Origin: Bacillus proteolyticus | GTDB lineage: Bacteria > Bacillota > Bacilli > Bacillales > Bacillaceae_G | DNA: 64,000 nt | Assembly: GCF_001884065.1 (NCBI RefSeq) | Contig: NZ_MACH01000116.1 | Span: 248,001-312,000 of the forward strand | Direction of reading: 5' to 3' | Part shown: positions 46,346-56,104 of the stretch, piece after piece | Layout: each line of letters begins with the position of its first letter | Numbering within the stretch: the stretch's first letter is position 1 | The notes under the pieces: generated by a model | Database searches by the model: none | Seen by the model: the letters and a program-made list of their open reading frames with translations, nothing else | Told to the model about the DNA's origin: nothing | Program-made: the position numbers and the translations under genes

Positions 46346-46483
46346 GCAACACTGATAGATTCACGGATGATGATGAGGTGTTAAAACAAAAAGGAAGGCT
46401 TATTTTCTATGCCTTTGTACTTTTTGTTATAGGTATTTCCTAGTAAACGGAAATGCTTACTTTCAATTAGGGAGGAATTTGAA

Positions 46484-48772
46484 ATGGCAATTCAAACAAG
46501 TAATTTAGGTTATCCACGTATCGGACTACAACGAGAGTGGAAAAAAACATTGGAAGCCTTTTGGTCCAATAAAATCGATGAAGAACAATTTTTAACAACA
46601 ATGAAAGAAATTCGCCTTCAACACGTTAAAGCACAGCAAGAAAAAGGGATTGAACTCATTCCAATTGGCGATTTTACATATTATGATCACGTTTTGGATA
46701 CTGCTTATATGCTAGGATTTATTCCATCACGTTTTTCTGAGTTTACATCTTACCTTGATGTATATTTCGCAATGGCGCGTGGCTCTAAAGATCACGTAGC
46801 TTCCGAAATGACAAAATGGTTTAATACAAACTATCATTATATCGTTCCTGAATATGAAGAGGGATTACAAATCTCTTTAAAAGATAATCGTCCACTTCGC
46901 TTATATGAAGAGGCAAAACAAGAATTAGGAGTAGATGGAAAGCCTGTTATTTTAGGACCATATACTTTCTTAAAATTAGCGAAAGGCTATACACAAGAGC
47001 AATTTGCTACGATTTTAAACCAATTAGTTGCACCTTACGTACAACTAATTTCAGAACTACATGCAGCTGGTGCACAAATCATTCAAGTTGATGAACCGAT
47101 TTTCGCTTCTTTAACGAAAGAAGAAATTCAACATGCAAAAGAAATTTACGAAGCTATTCATAAAGAAGTTCCAAATGCGACTCTTCTTTTACAAACATAT
47201 TTTGATAGTGTAGAAGAAAACTATGAAGAAATCATTACATTCCCTGTATCTGGTATTGGATTAGATTTCGTTCATGGTAAAGAAGGAAATCTAAATGCTA
47301 TTTCAAAATATGGATTCCCAGCTGATAAAATTTTAGCTGTCGGTTGTATAGATGGCCGTAACATTTGGAGAGCTGACCTTGATGAAGTTCTTACGTTATT
47401 TACAACGCTACAAAAACAAGTCCAAACGAAAGATTTCATCGTTCAGCCTTCTTGTAGCTTATTGCATACACCAATCGATAAAACAGAAGAAACTCACTTA
47501 TCGACTGAGCTATTTGATGCGCTAGCATTTGCAAATCAAAAATTAGAAGAGTTAGTTCTTATTCATTCTGCTCTAACTCAGGGTACAGAAAGCATTAGTA
47601 ATGAGCTAGAAACATACCGAAACGTACATCATACAATTCGTTCATCTGCTGCACGTAACCGAGAAGATGTTAAAGCAGCACGAACAGCATTAAAAGAAGA
47701 AGATTTCTCACGTCCTCTTCCATTTGAAAAACGATATGAACTACAGCAAGTAGCTTTACAATTACCGTTGTTACCAACAACAACTATCGGTAGCTTCCCG
47801 CAAACATCCGAAGTTCGTCAAACTCGTAAACAGTGGCGTAACGGTGATATTACAAATGAACAATATAATCAGTTCATTGAAAAGGAAACTTCGAAGTGGA
47901 TTCGTTACCAAGAAGATATTGGTCTTGATGTACTAGTGCATGGTGAATTCGAAAGAACTGACATGGTCGAATATTTTGGTGAACGCCTTGCTGGTTTCTC
48001 ATTCACTAAAAACGGTTGGGTACAATCATACGGTTCTCGTTGCGTAAAACCACCTGTTATTTACGGCGATGTTGCCTTTATAAATGGAATGACTATTAAA
48101 GAAACTGTATATGCACAAAGCTTAACAGAGAAAGTTGTAAAAGGAATGTTAACTGGACCTGTCACTATTTTAAATTGGTCATTCGTTCGAAATGATATTT
48201 CACGAAAAGAAGCTTCATATCAAATCGCACTAGCACTTCGTCATGAAATTGAATTACTTGAATCTTCCGGAATAAGAGTAATCCAAGTCGATGAGCCCGC
48301 ACTTCGTGAAGGTATGCCGTTAAAAGAGAAGGATTGGGATGCATACATTACATGGGCAGTTCAATCATTCCTTTTAGCAACATCTTCTGTAGCAAACGAA
48401 ACACAAATTCACACCCATATGTGTTACAGTAACTTCGAAGATATTGTAGAGGCGATTCGCGCATTAGATGCAGATGTGATTTCTATCGAAACATCAAGAA
48501 GTCACGGAGAATTTATTGATACATTAAAACATACAACATATGAAAAAGGAATTGGTCTAGGTGTATATGACATTCATAGTCCACGTGTCCCAAGTAAAGA
48601 TGAGATGTTCGCAATCGTAGAGCAATCTTTACAAGTATGTGATCCTAAATATTTCTGGATTAATCCAGACTGTGGTTTAAAAACTAGAAGAACGGACGAA
48701 GTTATTCCGGCTTTAGAACACATGGTGCAAGCAGCAAAAGATGCTCGTTCCCTTTTAAAAACAAACGCATAA
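46484..48772 (+). CDS. metE: Cobalamin-independent methionine synthase MetE
   Basis: A 762-residue double-barrel enzyme that transfers a methyl group from 5-methyl-tetrahydropteroyltriglutamate to homocysteine. The zinc ligands lie in HTHMCYSNF (H645, C647) and NPDCGLKTR (C730), with a further glutamate in [10 protein letters not shown]. The N-terminal barrel begins [20 protein letters not shown]. Length is normal for the family. It is preceded by a cobalamin riboswitch, so it is expressed when B12 is scarce, and has a GGGAGGAATTTGAA ribosome binding site. Confidence 0.98.
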   Translation: MAIQTSNLGYPRIGLQREWKKTLEAFWSNKIDEEQFLTTMKEIRLQHVKAQQEKGIELIPIGDFTYYDHVLDTAYMLGFIPSRFSEFTSYLDVYFAMARGSKDHVASEMTKWFNTNYHYIVPEYEEGLQISLKDNRPLRLYEEAKQELGVDGKPVILGPYTFLKLAKGYTQEQFATILNQLVAPYVQLISELHAAGAQIIQVDEPIFASLTKEEIQHAKEIYEAIHKEVPNATLLLQTYFDSVEENYEEIITFPVSGIGLDFVHGKEGNLNAISKYGFPADKILAVGCIDGRNIWRADLDEVLTLFTTLQKQVQTKDFIVQPSCSLLHTPIDKTEETHLSTELFDALAFANQKLEELVLIHSALTQGTESISNELETYRNVHHTIRSSAARNREDVKAARTALKEEDFSRPLPFEKRYELQQVALQLPLLPTTTIGSFPQTSEVRQTRKQWRNGDITNEQYNQFIEKETSKWIRYQEDIGLDVLVHGEFERTDMVEYFGERLAGFSFTKNGWVQSYGSRCVKPPVIYGDVAFINGMTIKETVYAQSLTEKVVKGMLTGPVTILNWSFVRNDISRKEASYQIALALRHEIELLESSGIRVIQVDEPALREGMPLKEKDWDAYITWAVQSFLLATSSVANETQIHTHMCYSNFEDIVEAIRALDADVISIETSRSHGEFIDTLKHTTYEKGIGLGVYDIHSPRVPSKDEMFAIVEQSLQVCDPKYFWINPDCGLKTRRTDEVIPALEHMVQAAKDARSLLKTNA

Positions 48773-48774
48773 TA

Positions 48775-48809
48775 AAAATGGGTTATCCTCCAAAAGGATA
48801 ACCCATTTT
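48775..48809. terminator. Bidirectional terminator between metE and comJ
   Basis: AAAATGGGTTATCCT and its complement form a 15-bp stem with a five-base loop. Confidence 0.88.
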
Positions 48810-49199
48810 TTATACTTTACTTTCAAAAAAGAATTCATATTGTATTTTATATAATTCATCATCCGTTGGCTCTTCAAGAGGAATTGCCTGTAATACAACG
48901 GTATACTCACCATTTGGAATATGGATTTGAAATTTATTTGAAAGAATACTAGTTACAACGATACATTCATTTTCAACTGTAAAAGGAACCGTAACCGTTC
49001 TAATCACTTCTTCTTTCTCAATATGTTTTCCACAAGTCACTTTTACTTCACAAGTATAATCAGAGAGTGCTTCAAAAATAACAGTTCCCTCCGCCTTAGC
49101 ATAACCTCTTTCAAAATCTTCATCTGTCCAATCTACGTAAGGCTGCTCACCGTCATAGTTCATCAACATTAATTGTGAATAAGAAATTGTTAACTCCAT
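48810..49199 (-). CDS. comJ: Competence protein ComJ, inhibitor of the nuclease NucA
   Basis: This 129-residue acidic beta-rich protein begins MELTISYSQLMLMNYDGEQP. It matches the ComJ (Nin) family, an inhibitor of the membrane DNA-entry nuclease in B. subtilis. The start at ATG 49199 follows AAGGAGAAGGGAACT; the ORF continues to 49217 without a better site. It lies 18 bp or so downstream of the nuclease gene on the same strand, the same pairing as B. subtilis nucA-nin, although gene order and distance differ in detail. Confidence 0.88.
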   Translation of the reverse strand: MELTISYSQLMLMNYDGEQPYVDWTDEDFERGYAKAEGTVIFEALSDYTCEVKVTCGKHIEKEEVIRTVTVPFTVENECIVVTSILSNKFQIHIPNGEYTVVLQAIPLEEPTDDELYKIQYEFFFESKV

Positions 49200-49234
49200 A
49201 GTTCCCTTCTCCTTCATTATGAAATATGCAACTA

Positions 49235-49669
49235 CTACTTCACTTCAAATTTCACACGCGTACCATCTGGATATTTGTCTAGCTTATTCCCTACCCAAGA
49301 ACCTGCACCGCGGTTATCTGCTGGACTTATATATTCAATATGAGCTCCCTTTCCGCCTTCCTTACACATCGCCATCGGCCATTCATCGCGATCATAACCT
49401 TTCTTCGTCGGATATGGCGCTAACGATAATTTCCTTCTATCAGCTGCACCATTACGATCAATTGTACACATTTCTGAATGCCCTTCTTTTATAGCATCCG
49501 CTATATGTTTCCCGGTCTCTGGATATCGTTCTTTCGGGAACTCTAAAATTTGATCATACGTAGTTGTTTTTTTAGTACTTGTCTCCTCTGGCACAAGTAC
49601 TTCATATACTGCTACCAAAAGAGAAAGAATTGCAATAATTGAAATGATAATACCTTTTAATTGCTTCAT
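49235..49669 (-). CDS. nucA: DNA-entry nuclease NucA/NucB family
   Basis: The 144-residue protein has an N-terminal signal anchor ([20 protein letters not shown], residues 6-25) and a NucA/NucB-type domain with [20 protein letters not shown] and [10 protein letters not shown]; the DRDEWPM motif is the family signature. B. subtilis NucA makes the double-strand breaks needed for DNA uptake. No other competence gene is in the window. Together with comJ it forms a nuclease-inhibitor pair that could also work outside competence. Confidence 0.9.
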   Translation of the reverse strand: MKQLKGIIISIIAILSLLVAVYEVLVPEETSTKKTTTYDQILEFPKERYPETGKHIADAIKEGHSEMCTIDRNGAADRRKLSLAPYPTKKGYDRDEWPMAMCKEGGKGAHIEYISPADNRGAGSWVGNKLDKYPDGTRVKFEVK

Positions 49670-49905
49670 GTGTACCTCCGTGTTCCTACCAATTTCTTTT
49701 CCTCAGCTATTATAACAAACTTCTTCTATGTATGTTTTCAGACATTATTTTAGCTCTTCCTCTCCATTCCGCCAAAAACATTCATTTTTCCTCATCTTTT
49801 CACTAATGCTGTAGAAAACTAATAACCTTCCGACATTCTTTTTCAAAGGAAGTCTTCATAAAAGATTGAAATGATATATACGATACTTTTTGGGGAGGAA
49901 ATTTC

Positions 49906-50655
49906 ATGGAAGCTATTTATAAAACGAAAGATGTTACAAATAAAACAGGTATCCCAAAACATATAGTCCGAAAATATAGCCAACTCTTAGAGGAACACGG
50001 TTATATCATTTCAAAAACAGCTGATGCTCGTATTTATAAATTGGATGATTTAAAACTATTGAAATCTATACATGAAAGAGCTGCTACATTACAAGAAGAT
50101 ATTTCAGAAACAATACCTATTATTTTAAAAGAAAAAGAGTCCCCACCTGTACCTGTTATTCAAGATAAGCAAGAAATACAACCAAAAGAAAAAGAAGATG
50201 GACGTAACTTTGAGGAATTCATGTTAAAACTTGAAATGCTTGCTCAATTAAATGAAGCAATTATTCATCAAAACTCTACTCTCATTACACAAAATCGTTT
50301 AAAAGACGAGAAATTAGATGAACTTATGCAACAAGTTTATGTAAAGGAAGGATCTCAAGAAAAAATGTTACAAGAGTTAGTGGATCATGCGGCTCAAACA
50401 GATGCCCTGCAAAAAGAAAAGATGGACTTATTAATGAATCATATGTATAAACGAGAATCTAAGCAAGAAGAAAAAATGAATAAACTGGTAAATCAAATTT
50501 ATAATAAAGACAGCAACCGTGATACACAACTTATGCAAGTGATTCGCGAAATTCAAGAAACAAAAAGATTAGTCGCAGCTTCGAAAGAACAAAGCTTTTT
50601 TCAATCATTTAGAAGTTTATTTAGCCGAACAAAACAAGAAAAAACATCTGAATAA
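49906..50655 (+). CDS. MerR-type HTH protein with repeated coiled-coil region (DUF3967-like)
   Basis: A 249-residue protein with an N-terminal MerR-like winged helix (YKTKDVTNKTGIPKHIVRKY, with VIxK-type wing) and a Pro/Lys/Glu-rich linker. From residue about 125 to 215 there are roughly three imperfect 22-25-residue repeats of the form K..KMD.LMN..Y.KES.QE. The C-terminus EIQETKRLVAASKEQSFFQS resembles DUF3967 proteins of B. cereus chromosomes and plasmids. It recalls RacA-like DNA-tethering proteins. The target is unknown. GGGGAGGAAATTTC precedes the ATG. Confidence 0.75.
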   Translation: MEAIYKTKDVTNKTGIPKHIVRKYSQLLEEHGYIISKTADARIYKLDDLKLLKSIHERAATLQEDISETIPIILKEKESPPVPVIQDKQEIQPKEKEDGRNFEEFMLKLEMLAQLNEAIIHQNSTLITQNRLKDEKLDELMQQVYVKEGSQEKMLQELVDHAAQTDALQKEKMDLLMNHMYKRESKQEEKMNKLVNQIYNKDSNRDTQLMQVIREIQETKRLVAASKEQSFFQSFRSLFSRTKQEKTSE

Positions 50656-50683
50656 AATACTATATTTTTTCCTATATAAAATA

Positions 50684-50710
50684 AAAAGTTACCTTCCATC
50701 GGTAACTTTT
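50684..50710. terminator. Bidirectional terminator between the MerR-type gene and kinB-like gene
   Basis: AAAAGTTACC and GGTAACTTTT with a seven-base loop, overlapping the stop codon of the kinase gene. Confidence 0.75.
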
Positions 50711-51983
50711 ATTCCTTATTTCTTACAGCTGGCAATATAATAATCGCTTCAGTTCCTTTCCCACTTTCGCTTTTATATTCCAATGTACCATTATGTGCTT
50801 GTAAAATACTAAATGTTACCATAAGACCTAATCCTGTTCCTTTTTCTTTTAAAGAATAATACGGTTGTCCCAGCCTTGCTAACTGTTCTTTTGTCATCCC
50901 AACGCCACTATCTTTAACTCTTATTATTATCATTTCATCTTTTTGAATAGCCGTGACTTTTAAATACCCTTTGTTTCCTTGAATTGCTTCAATACCATTT
51001 TTAACAACATTCATAATAGCTTGCTTCAATTTCGTTTTATCACCGATAGTATAAAGGCTCTCAGAAATCTCAACTTGCAAATAAACGCCCTGCATCGCCG
51101 CAAATGATGACATAAGCGTTGTCATTTCAATTAATTGTGCTGATAAACAAATATGTTCTTTTTTTTCAATTTGAGGCCTTGCTAAATTTAAATAATCTGA
51201 AATAATCTGTTCAGCACGATCCAGTTCAGCTAATACGAGACGCATATAATCTTTGTTTTTTACGTCTTCCGTACTCTCTAGCAATTGAATAAACCCACGT
51301 ACCACAGTGAGCGGATTTCGAACTTCATGTGCAACACTTGCAGCTAACTCACTTACAATATTAAGTTTTTCTGATTTTTGCATCTCAGTACGTAGTAATG
51401 CGTTTTCATTTAAATATTCCGTTAAATACACCTGAAATACCATAGTCATAACCATAATAAGCGAGGCAAATATAAACCCGCTATATATTTGCGAAATATA
51501 CGGTGTAAAACCTGTTTCTAACAGCACATTAATCATGCCAAATACTAGAAAAACCAATACATAAAATGACGAAATCATAAATGCTAAAATTAGCTTCTTA
51601 TCCCTTGAAAAAAGAGACCATTTCTTTGATAAGAACAATGGAACTATTAATAGAAATATTACTTCTACAACTGGAAGAAAGCTCATTCCTTTTAGTGCCC
51701 ATTCATATGTAACAAAAATAACCGCTGGGATTAAACCGACAATCCCACCATATAAAAAACCACTGACAATTGGGATTGGGTGAAAGTTATACCCACAAAC
51801 ATTGTCAAAACAAATAGAATAGGTCATGGAGAGCACGAGCGTAACGCTAGATAAAAACATAATAAAGTAACGATTCGGCTTCGGAGGCATTTCTTGATAG
51901 CGATTTAAACGAATCGCTTCATATAAAAATAGTGGCAAAATAATGATAGCAATTTGGATCAATAAATCACGGATAAGCTCCAT
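50709..51983 (-). CDS. kinB: KinB-like membrane sensor histidine kinase (sporulation kinase)
   Basis: The 424-residue protein has six hydrophobic helices in residues 1-190, in the 5TM-5TMR_LYT style of KinB and LytS. HisKA follows with the phospho-acceptor histidine in SVAHEVRNPL (H219), and then the HATPase domain with N box KNGIEAI, G1 DSGVGM and G2 GTGLGL. KinB feeds phosphate to Spo0F in the B. subtilis phosphorelay. No cognate response regulator is adjacent, which is also typical of sporulation kinases. Name assigned by architecture; other phosphorelay kinases of this group are possible. Confidence 0.8.
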   Translation of the reverse strand: MELIRDLLIQIAIIILPLFLYEAIRLNRYQEMPPKPNRYFIMFLSSVTLVLSMTYSICFDNVCGYNFHPIPIVSGFLYGGIVGLIPAVIFVTYEWALKGMSFLPVVEVIFLLIVPLFLSKKWSLFSRDKKLILAFMISSFYVLVFLVFGMINVLLETGFTPYISQIYSGFIFASLIMVMTMVFQVYLTEYLNENALLRTEMQKSEKLNIVSELAASVAHEVRNPLTVVRGFIQLLESTEDVKNKDYMRLVLAELDRAEQIISDYLNLARPQIEKKEHICLSAQLIEMTTLMSSFAAMQGVYLQVEISESLYTIGDKTKLKQAIMNVVKNGIEAIQGNKGYLKVTAIQKDEMIIIRVKDSGVGMTKEQLARLGQPYYSLKEKGTGLGLMVTFSILQAHNGTLEYKSESGKGTEAIIILPAVRNKE

Positions 51984-52293
51984 AGCCTCTCATCCCCTAT
52001 ATGTATTTTGATATGATTATATCATTTTATTAGTGCATTTGTTTTAAAATTTTGATTTTTCTTAACATATTTGTTAATTCTTTGTTAACAACCCATATTA
52101 ATTGTTACAGATTTTCGAAATGATTGTAAACCCTGTACCAAATTCCCTTCATACAGTATACAATGAATACGGATTACAAAGAAAATATAAAAATACTTCA
52201 CTAGACGGACAACTACAGTAAAATACAGCATATAATCCATACTATCTATGTTTACAAATAAGTGATCATTACTTTAGTAGGAGGAAGATAAAT
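51984..52293. other. Divergent promoter region of kinB-like gene and the 66-residue protein gene
   Basis: On the minus strand an extended -10 (TGATATAAT, around 52016-52024) could serve the kinase gene. On the plus strand TATAAT at 52231-52236 could serve the small gene, but its -35 is poor. No ORF or hairpin of note. Confidence 0.35.
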
Positions 52294-52494
52294 ATGGCGG
52301 GTACTACGCTTGTTTTAAAAGAAGAAAATTTGGTTGTTCTAGAAAATGTTGAAAAATCAGTGTATGAGGAATTACAGCATAAAACAGGAGAAGCAGATTG
52401 CACATGTGCTGTGAACGAATCAGTTGTTCACCTTGGCAAAGTATCCTCTGTACTTTGGAATGAAGATGAAATAGATTGGGAATACGGATACTAA
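52294..52494 (+). CDS. Small conserved hypothetical protein, 66 residues
   Basis: A 66-residue acidic protein beginning MAGTTLVLKEENLVVLENVE, with a central DCTCAV motif and an acidic, aromatic end (WNEDEIDWEYGY). It has no signal or membrane segment and is not a zinc ribbon, having only two cysteines. AGGAGGAAGATAAAT precedes the ATG, and a terminator follows at once. Function not recognised. Confidence 0.75.
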   Translation: MAGTTLVLKEENLVVLENVEKSVYEELQHKTGEADCTCAVNESVVHLGKVSSVLWNEDEIDWEYGY

Positions 52495-52495
52495 A

Positions 52496-52521
52496 AAGTC
52501 GCTTATAGCGGCTTTTTTTCT
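52496..52521 (+). terminator. Terminator of the 66-residue protein gene
   Basis: AAGTCGC and GCGGCTT (one G-U pair) with a five-base loop, then TTTTTTC. Confidence 0.75.
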
Positions 52522-52612
52522 GTTCTCTCTTTCTAAATTTCATATACAAAGCGTAATCATAGAAAGTATGATAAAATGAACTTAATTTTCAAACGGAAGA
52601 AAGGGAGATACA

Positions 52613-53776
52613 ATGGAACAATTCATTAATCCTAGAGTAAAGGACATCCAAATTTCTGGAATCCGCCAATTCTCTAATATGATTCAAAACTATGATAATC
52701 TTATCTCTTTAACAATTGGGCAACCCGATTTCCCTACACCTTCTCTCGTAAAAGAAGCGGCAAAACGGGCCATTACAGAAAATTATACAAGCTACACACA
52801 TAACGCTGGTTTACTAGAATTACGAAAGGCCGCTTGTAACTTTGTAAAAGATAACTACGATTTACATTATTCAGCTGAAAACGAAACCATCGTTACAATC
52901 GGTGCTAGTGAAGCAATTGACGTTGCATTCCGAACTATTTTAGAACCAGGAACGGAAGTAATTTTACCTGCTCCTATTTACCCTGGTTACGAGCCGATTA
53001 TTCGACTATGCGGTGCAACGCCAATTTTTGTAGATGTTCGTGAAACTGGATTTCGTTTAACAGCTGAAGCATTGCAACATGCAATTACAGAACGAACAAG
53101 ATGCGTCGTTTTACCGTATCCTTCTAATCCAACTGGTGTTACCTTATCAAAAGAAGAATTAGAAGATATTGTATCTGTCTTAAAAGATAAAAATATTTTT
53201 GTTCTTTCTGATGAAATTTATAGTGAGCTTGTATATGAAGAAAAACACACATCTATCGCTCATTTCCCAGAAATGCGTGATAAGACGATTGTCATTAACG
53301 GCTTATCAAAATCACATTCTATGACCGGCTGGCGTATCGGACTTTTATTTGCTCCAGAATATTTAGCAAAACACATATTAAAAGTTCATCAATACAATGT
53401 TACATGTGCTACTTCAATCGCTCAATATGCTGCAATCGAAGCTTTAACAGCTGCTAAAGATGCTCCGAAGATGATGCGCTATCAATACAAAAAACGCCGT
53501 GATTACGTATATAATAGACTCATTCAAATGGGTTTAACGGTTGAGAAACCAACAGGTGCATTTTATTTATTCCCATATGTTGGACATTTAACATCTTCAT
53601 CATTTGATTTTGCACTTGATCTTGTAAAAGAAGCCGGGCTAGCCGTTGTTCCTGGAACAGCATTTTCGGAATACGGTGAAGGCTACCTTCGCCTTTCCTA
53701 TGCTTATAGCATCGAAACTTTAAAAGAAGGTTGTGACCGTTTAGAAGCCTTTCTAAAGCAAAAAGCTAAGAGTTAA
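52613..53776 (+). CDS. patA: N-acetyl-LL-diaminopimelate aminotransferase PatA
   Basis: The 387-residue class I/II aminotransferase has LTIGQPDFPTP at the substrate site, LPYPSNPTGV, LSDEIYSEL and the pyridoxal-phosphate lysine in NGLSKSHSMTGWRIG. Sequence and length agree with PatA of B. subtilis, which transaminates N-acetyl-2-amino-6-oxopimelate in the acetylase pathway. DapH and DapL, the steps before and after, are encoded at 25.2-27.1 kb. GAAAGGGAGATACA precedes the ATG. Substrate assignment within this aminotransferase family is by similarity to PatA and not certain. Confidence 0.85.
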   Translation: MEQFINPRVKDIQISGIRQFSNMIQNYDNLISLTIGQPDFPTPSLVKEAAKRAITENYTSYTHNAGLLELRKAACNFVKDNYDLHYSAENETIVTIGASEAIDVAFRTILEPGTEVILPAPIYPGYEPIIRLCGATPIFVDVRETGFRLTAEALQHAITERTRCVVLPYPSNPTGVTLSKEELEDIVSVLKDKNIFVLSDEIYSELVYEEKHTSIAHFPEMRDKTIVINGLSKSHSMTGWRIGLLFAPEYLAKHILKVHQYNVTCATSIAQYAAIEALTAAKDAPKMMRYQYKKRRDYVYNRLIQMGLTVEKPTGAFYLFPYVGHLTSSSFDFALDLVKEAGLAVVPGTAFSEYGEGYLRLSYAYSIETLKEGCDRLEAFLKQKAKS

Positions 53777-53792
53777 ACTCTTAGCTTTTTTT
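53761..53792. terminator. Bidirectional terminator between patA and malR
   Basis: AAAAGCTAAGAG and CTCTTAGCTTTT with a five-base loop, overlapping the end of patA, followed by TTTT. Confidence 0.85.
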
Positions 53793-54813
53793 ATGCATAG
53801 TGATCACAAGTTTGACGCTTCAGTAATTTATGCGGAATAATGATACACTTTGCAGTTAACTCAGCATTCTCTACTTTATCAACTAAAGCTTTTGCTGCTT
53901 CATATCCTAGCTGATATATATTTACATCAACTGTCGAAAGCGGAGGACTCGCAATTTCTGATAATAAAGCATTATTAAAGCTTACAATAGAAACATCCTT
54001 CGGTACAACGAATCCTTTTTTAGAAAGTGCGCTTAGTACACCAAGTCCAATTAAATCATCCGTTGCCATAATTGCCGTCGGTGGTTGCTTCAGTCCCATT
54101 AACTCTTCAACGGCTTGTTGACCACTTTCTCTTGAAAAATCAAAATGTAAAATATACTCTTTTGGTAATACAATGTCTGCTAGTTTTAAAGCATCACTCA
54201 TACCGGCTAAACGATCTCTCGTTACAAGTAAATCTGATCCACCACCAATGAACGCGATCTGTTTATGGCCTAGTGAAATTAAATATTCTGCCACTTCTCT
54301 TGCAGCTGTATAATTGTCATTATCTACATATGTAATTTCATCTTTTCGATCATATGGTTTTCCAATTAAAACAAACGGGAAGTTTTGGTCATGCAAGTAT
54401 TGAATAATCCGATCGTTCTCTCTTGAATATAAAAGAATAATACCACCGATTTGACGACCTTGTACCATTTTTACAACACCATTAAAAATTTCATCTTCCG
54501 TTTCACCAGTCGACATGTAAAGCGCATACCCTTCCACATGTGCAAATGAACTAATTCCTCTTATAACTTCTGGGAAAAACGGATTTTGAAAAGCTTTACT
54601 TGCAGAACTCGGCATAACAAGGCCAAGTGTCTTCGTCGTTTGGTTTGCAAGGTTTCTTGCATTTAAATTTGGATGATACCCTAATTCACTCATTACTTTT
54701 CGAACACGGCGCTTTGTCTTTTCACTTATACTTGGATTATCAGCAATTACACGAGAAACAGTTGATGGTGCTACGTTCGCCTTCTTCGCCACATCTTTAA
54801 TTGTAACTGTCAT
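53791..54813 (-). CDS. malR: LacI-family regulator of maltose genes (MalR)
   Basis: A 340-residue LacI/GalR protein with an N-terminal HTH (TIKDVAKKANVAPSTVSRVI), a hinge helix (NARNLANQTTKTLG) and a periplasmic-binding-protein-like effector domain. Its position at the head of the maltodextrin transport and hydrolysis genes, and six LacI-type operator sites near them, indicate control of this regulon, probably as a maltose- or maltotriose-relieved repressor. A CcpA role is less likely, because the gene is embedded in the cluster. AGGAGGGGATTTTT precedes the ATG. Confidence 0.88.
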   Translation of the reverse strand: MTVTIKDVAKKANVAPSTVSRVIADNPSISEKTKRRVRKVMSELGYHPNLNARNLANQTTKTLGLVMPSSASKAFQNPFFPEVIRGISSFAHVEGYALYMSTGETEDEIFNGVVKMVQGRQIGGIILLYSRENDRIIQYLHDQNFPFVLIGKPYDRKDEITYVDNDNYTAAREVAEYLISLGHKQIAFIGGGSDLLVTRDRLAGMSDALKLADIVLPKEYILHFDFSRESGQQAVEELMGLKQPPTAIMATDDLIGLGVLSALSKKGFVVPKDVSIVSFNNALLSEIASPPLSTVDVNIYQLGYEAAKALVDKVENAELTAKCIIIPHKLLKRQTCDHYA

Positions 54814-54853
54814 AAAAATCCCCTCCTTTCACTTCTCTGCCATTTTCATATAT

Positions 54854-55012
54854 TTTATCCCGCTATTTGCTGGGCAGTAAGACCCCCACCTCAAAATTCA
54901 GCGAAAGCAAAGAAGTTAGGTGGGGGACAGGCTGCCAGTAAAAGCCCGATTGGTGAGAGCTAATAATCAGTGAGGATGAACAACAACCCTACTGATTAAA
55001 GTTTCACTTTAT
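54854..55012 (+). repeat. Full-length bcr1-type repeat of the B. cereus group
   Basis: This structured element of about 150 bp is flanked on both sides by TTTAT (54854-54858 and 55008-55012), which looks like a target-site duplication. It contains GGCAG...CTGCC and CCCCCACCT...AGGTGGGGG stems, then CCCGATTGGTGAG and a stem formed by AATCAGTG and CTGATT. Size, TTTAT ends and internal structure agree with what is known of bcr1, a mobile non-coding repeat restricted to this group. A decayed relative lies at 44539-44606. Confidence 0.85.
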
Positions 55013-55195
55013 CTTGCACTCTTTGCAAGTCATAGGAGAAGTCACAAACTTTCATTTATTTATTCATTTATTTATTCTATCTTGCAAAACTTATCATATT
55101 CTCCCTCTCCATGTATTGTAAGGGATATAGCTCTTTTTTCCTATACTATAATATACTATTTATTTCACTTCTTTTCATATGCGATGTCAAATCTC

Positions 55196-55234
55196 TTTTC
55201 ATCTCTCTATAATTTTTTTATAGAGAGATGAAAA
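55196..55234. terminator. Outer hairpin of a tandem pair after malG
   Basis: TTTTCATCTCTCTATAA and its exact complement form a 17-bp stem with a five-base T loop. It follows the first terminator of the mal operon and may act as a back-up. Confidence 0.6.
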
Positions 55235-55237
55235 GAA

Positions 55238-55260
55238 AAATGGGACATAATGTCCCATTT
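55238..55260 (-). terminator. Terminator of the malEFG operon
   Basis: AAATGGGACAT and ATGTCCCATTT pair, followed on the minus strand by TTCTTTTC, directly after the malG stop codon. Confidence 0.8.
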
Positions 55261-55261
55261 C

Positions 55262-56104
55262 TCATCCCTTCGTACCTCCAGCTGTTAAACCAGAAATAAA
55301 GTATTTTTGTAATGATAAGAATAAAATCGAAATCGGGATTGCAATTAATACTGAACCGGCTGCAAACGTTGTAAATTCATTACCAAATTTCTTCGCTACC
55401 ATTTCATAGAGTCCAACTGCTAAAGTATAATTTTCCGGTGTACGCAAAATAATACTCGCTAAAATGAAATCTGTAAATGGACCGATGAAAGTGAATAACG
55501 CTACAACTGCCACGATTGGCTTTGCAAGTGGCATAATGATTTGCCAAAAAATACGGAAATGTCCAGCTCCATCCATGCGAGCTGATTCATCCAACTCTTT
55601 CGGGATCGTATCAAAATACCCTTTCATAAGCCATGTATTCATAGGGATTGCTCCGCCTACATAAATTAAAATTAATGCAAGATGTGTATCGATTAATCCT
55701 GTTAACTGCGCTAATACATATAGAGCGATTAACGCCGCAAAGTTTGGAATCATTTGCAGAATTAAAAATGTTAATAAACCATTCTTTCTTCCAACAAAAC
55801 GATATCTCGAAAATGCATAAGCAGTAAAACTAATTGCTAACACCGAGAAAATCATCGTTAAAACACTTACTTTTAATGTGTTTTTATACCAAAGTAAATA
55901 ATTACTATTTTCCAGATCTAATAACTTACGATAATGATCTAACGTTGCATTTTGCGGAATAATACTTGATCCTGATAAACTATCACCCGGATTAAACGAT
56001 GAGCCAATAATCCATAATAATGGATAAAAAATAATGGCACACATTACAAAGATAACTAAATAACTTAATGAGAGACGTAACATCTTTTGTCGTTTAATAT
56101 TCAT
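55262..56104 (-). CDS. malG: Maltodextrin ABC transporter permease MalG (MdxG)
   Basis: The 280-residue permease has six membrane helices and the cytoplasmic EAA loop around DESARMDGAGHFRIFWQIIM, which contacts the ATPase. It is the MalG-type subunit of a carbohydrate-uptake-1 family importer. It starts inside a four-base neighbourhood of the malF stop codon, implying coupled translation. The C-terminus (QKYFISGLTAGGTKG) is typical of MalG. The ATPase is not in this operon but is encoded at 62.8 kb. Confidence 0.94.
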   Translation of the reverse strand: MNIKRQKMLRLSLSYLVIFVMCAIIFYPLLWIIGSSFNPGDSLSGSSIIPQNATLDHYRKLLDLENSNYLLWYKNTLKVSVLTMIFSVLAISFTAYAFSRYRFVGRKNGLLTFLILQMIPNFAALIALYVLAQLTGLIDTHLALILIYVGGAIPMNTWLMKGYFDTIPKELDESARMDGAGHFRIFWQIIMPLAKPIVAVVALFTFIGPFTDFILASIILRTPENYTLAVGLYEMVAKKFGNEFTTFAAGSVLIAIPISILFLSLQKYFISGLTAGGTKG

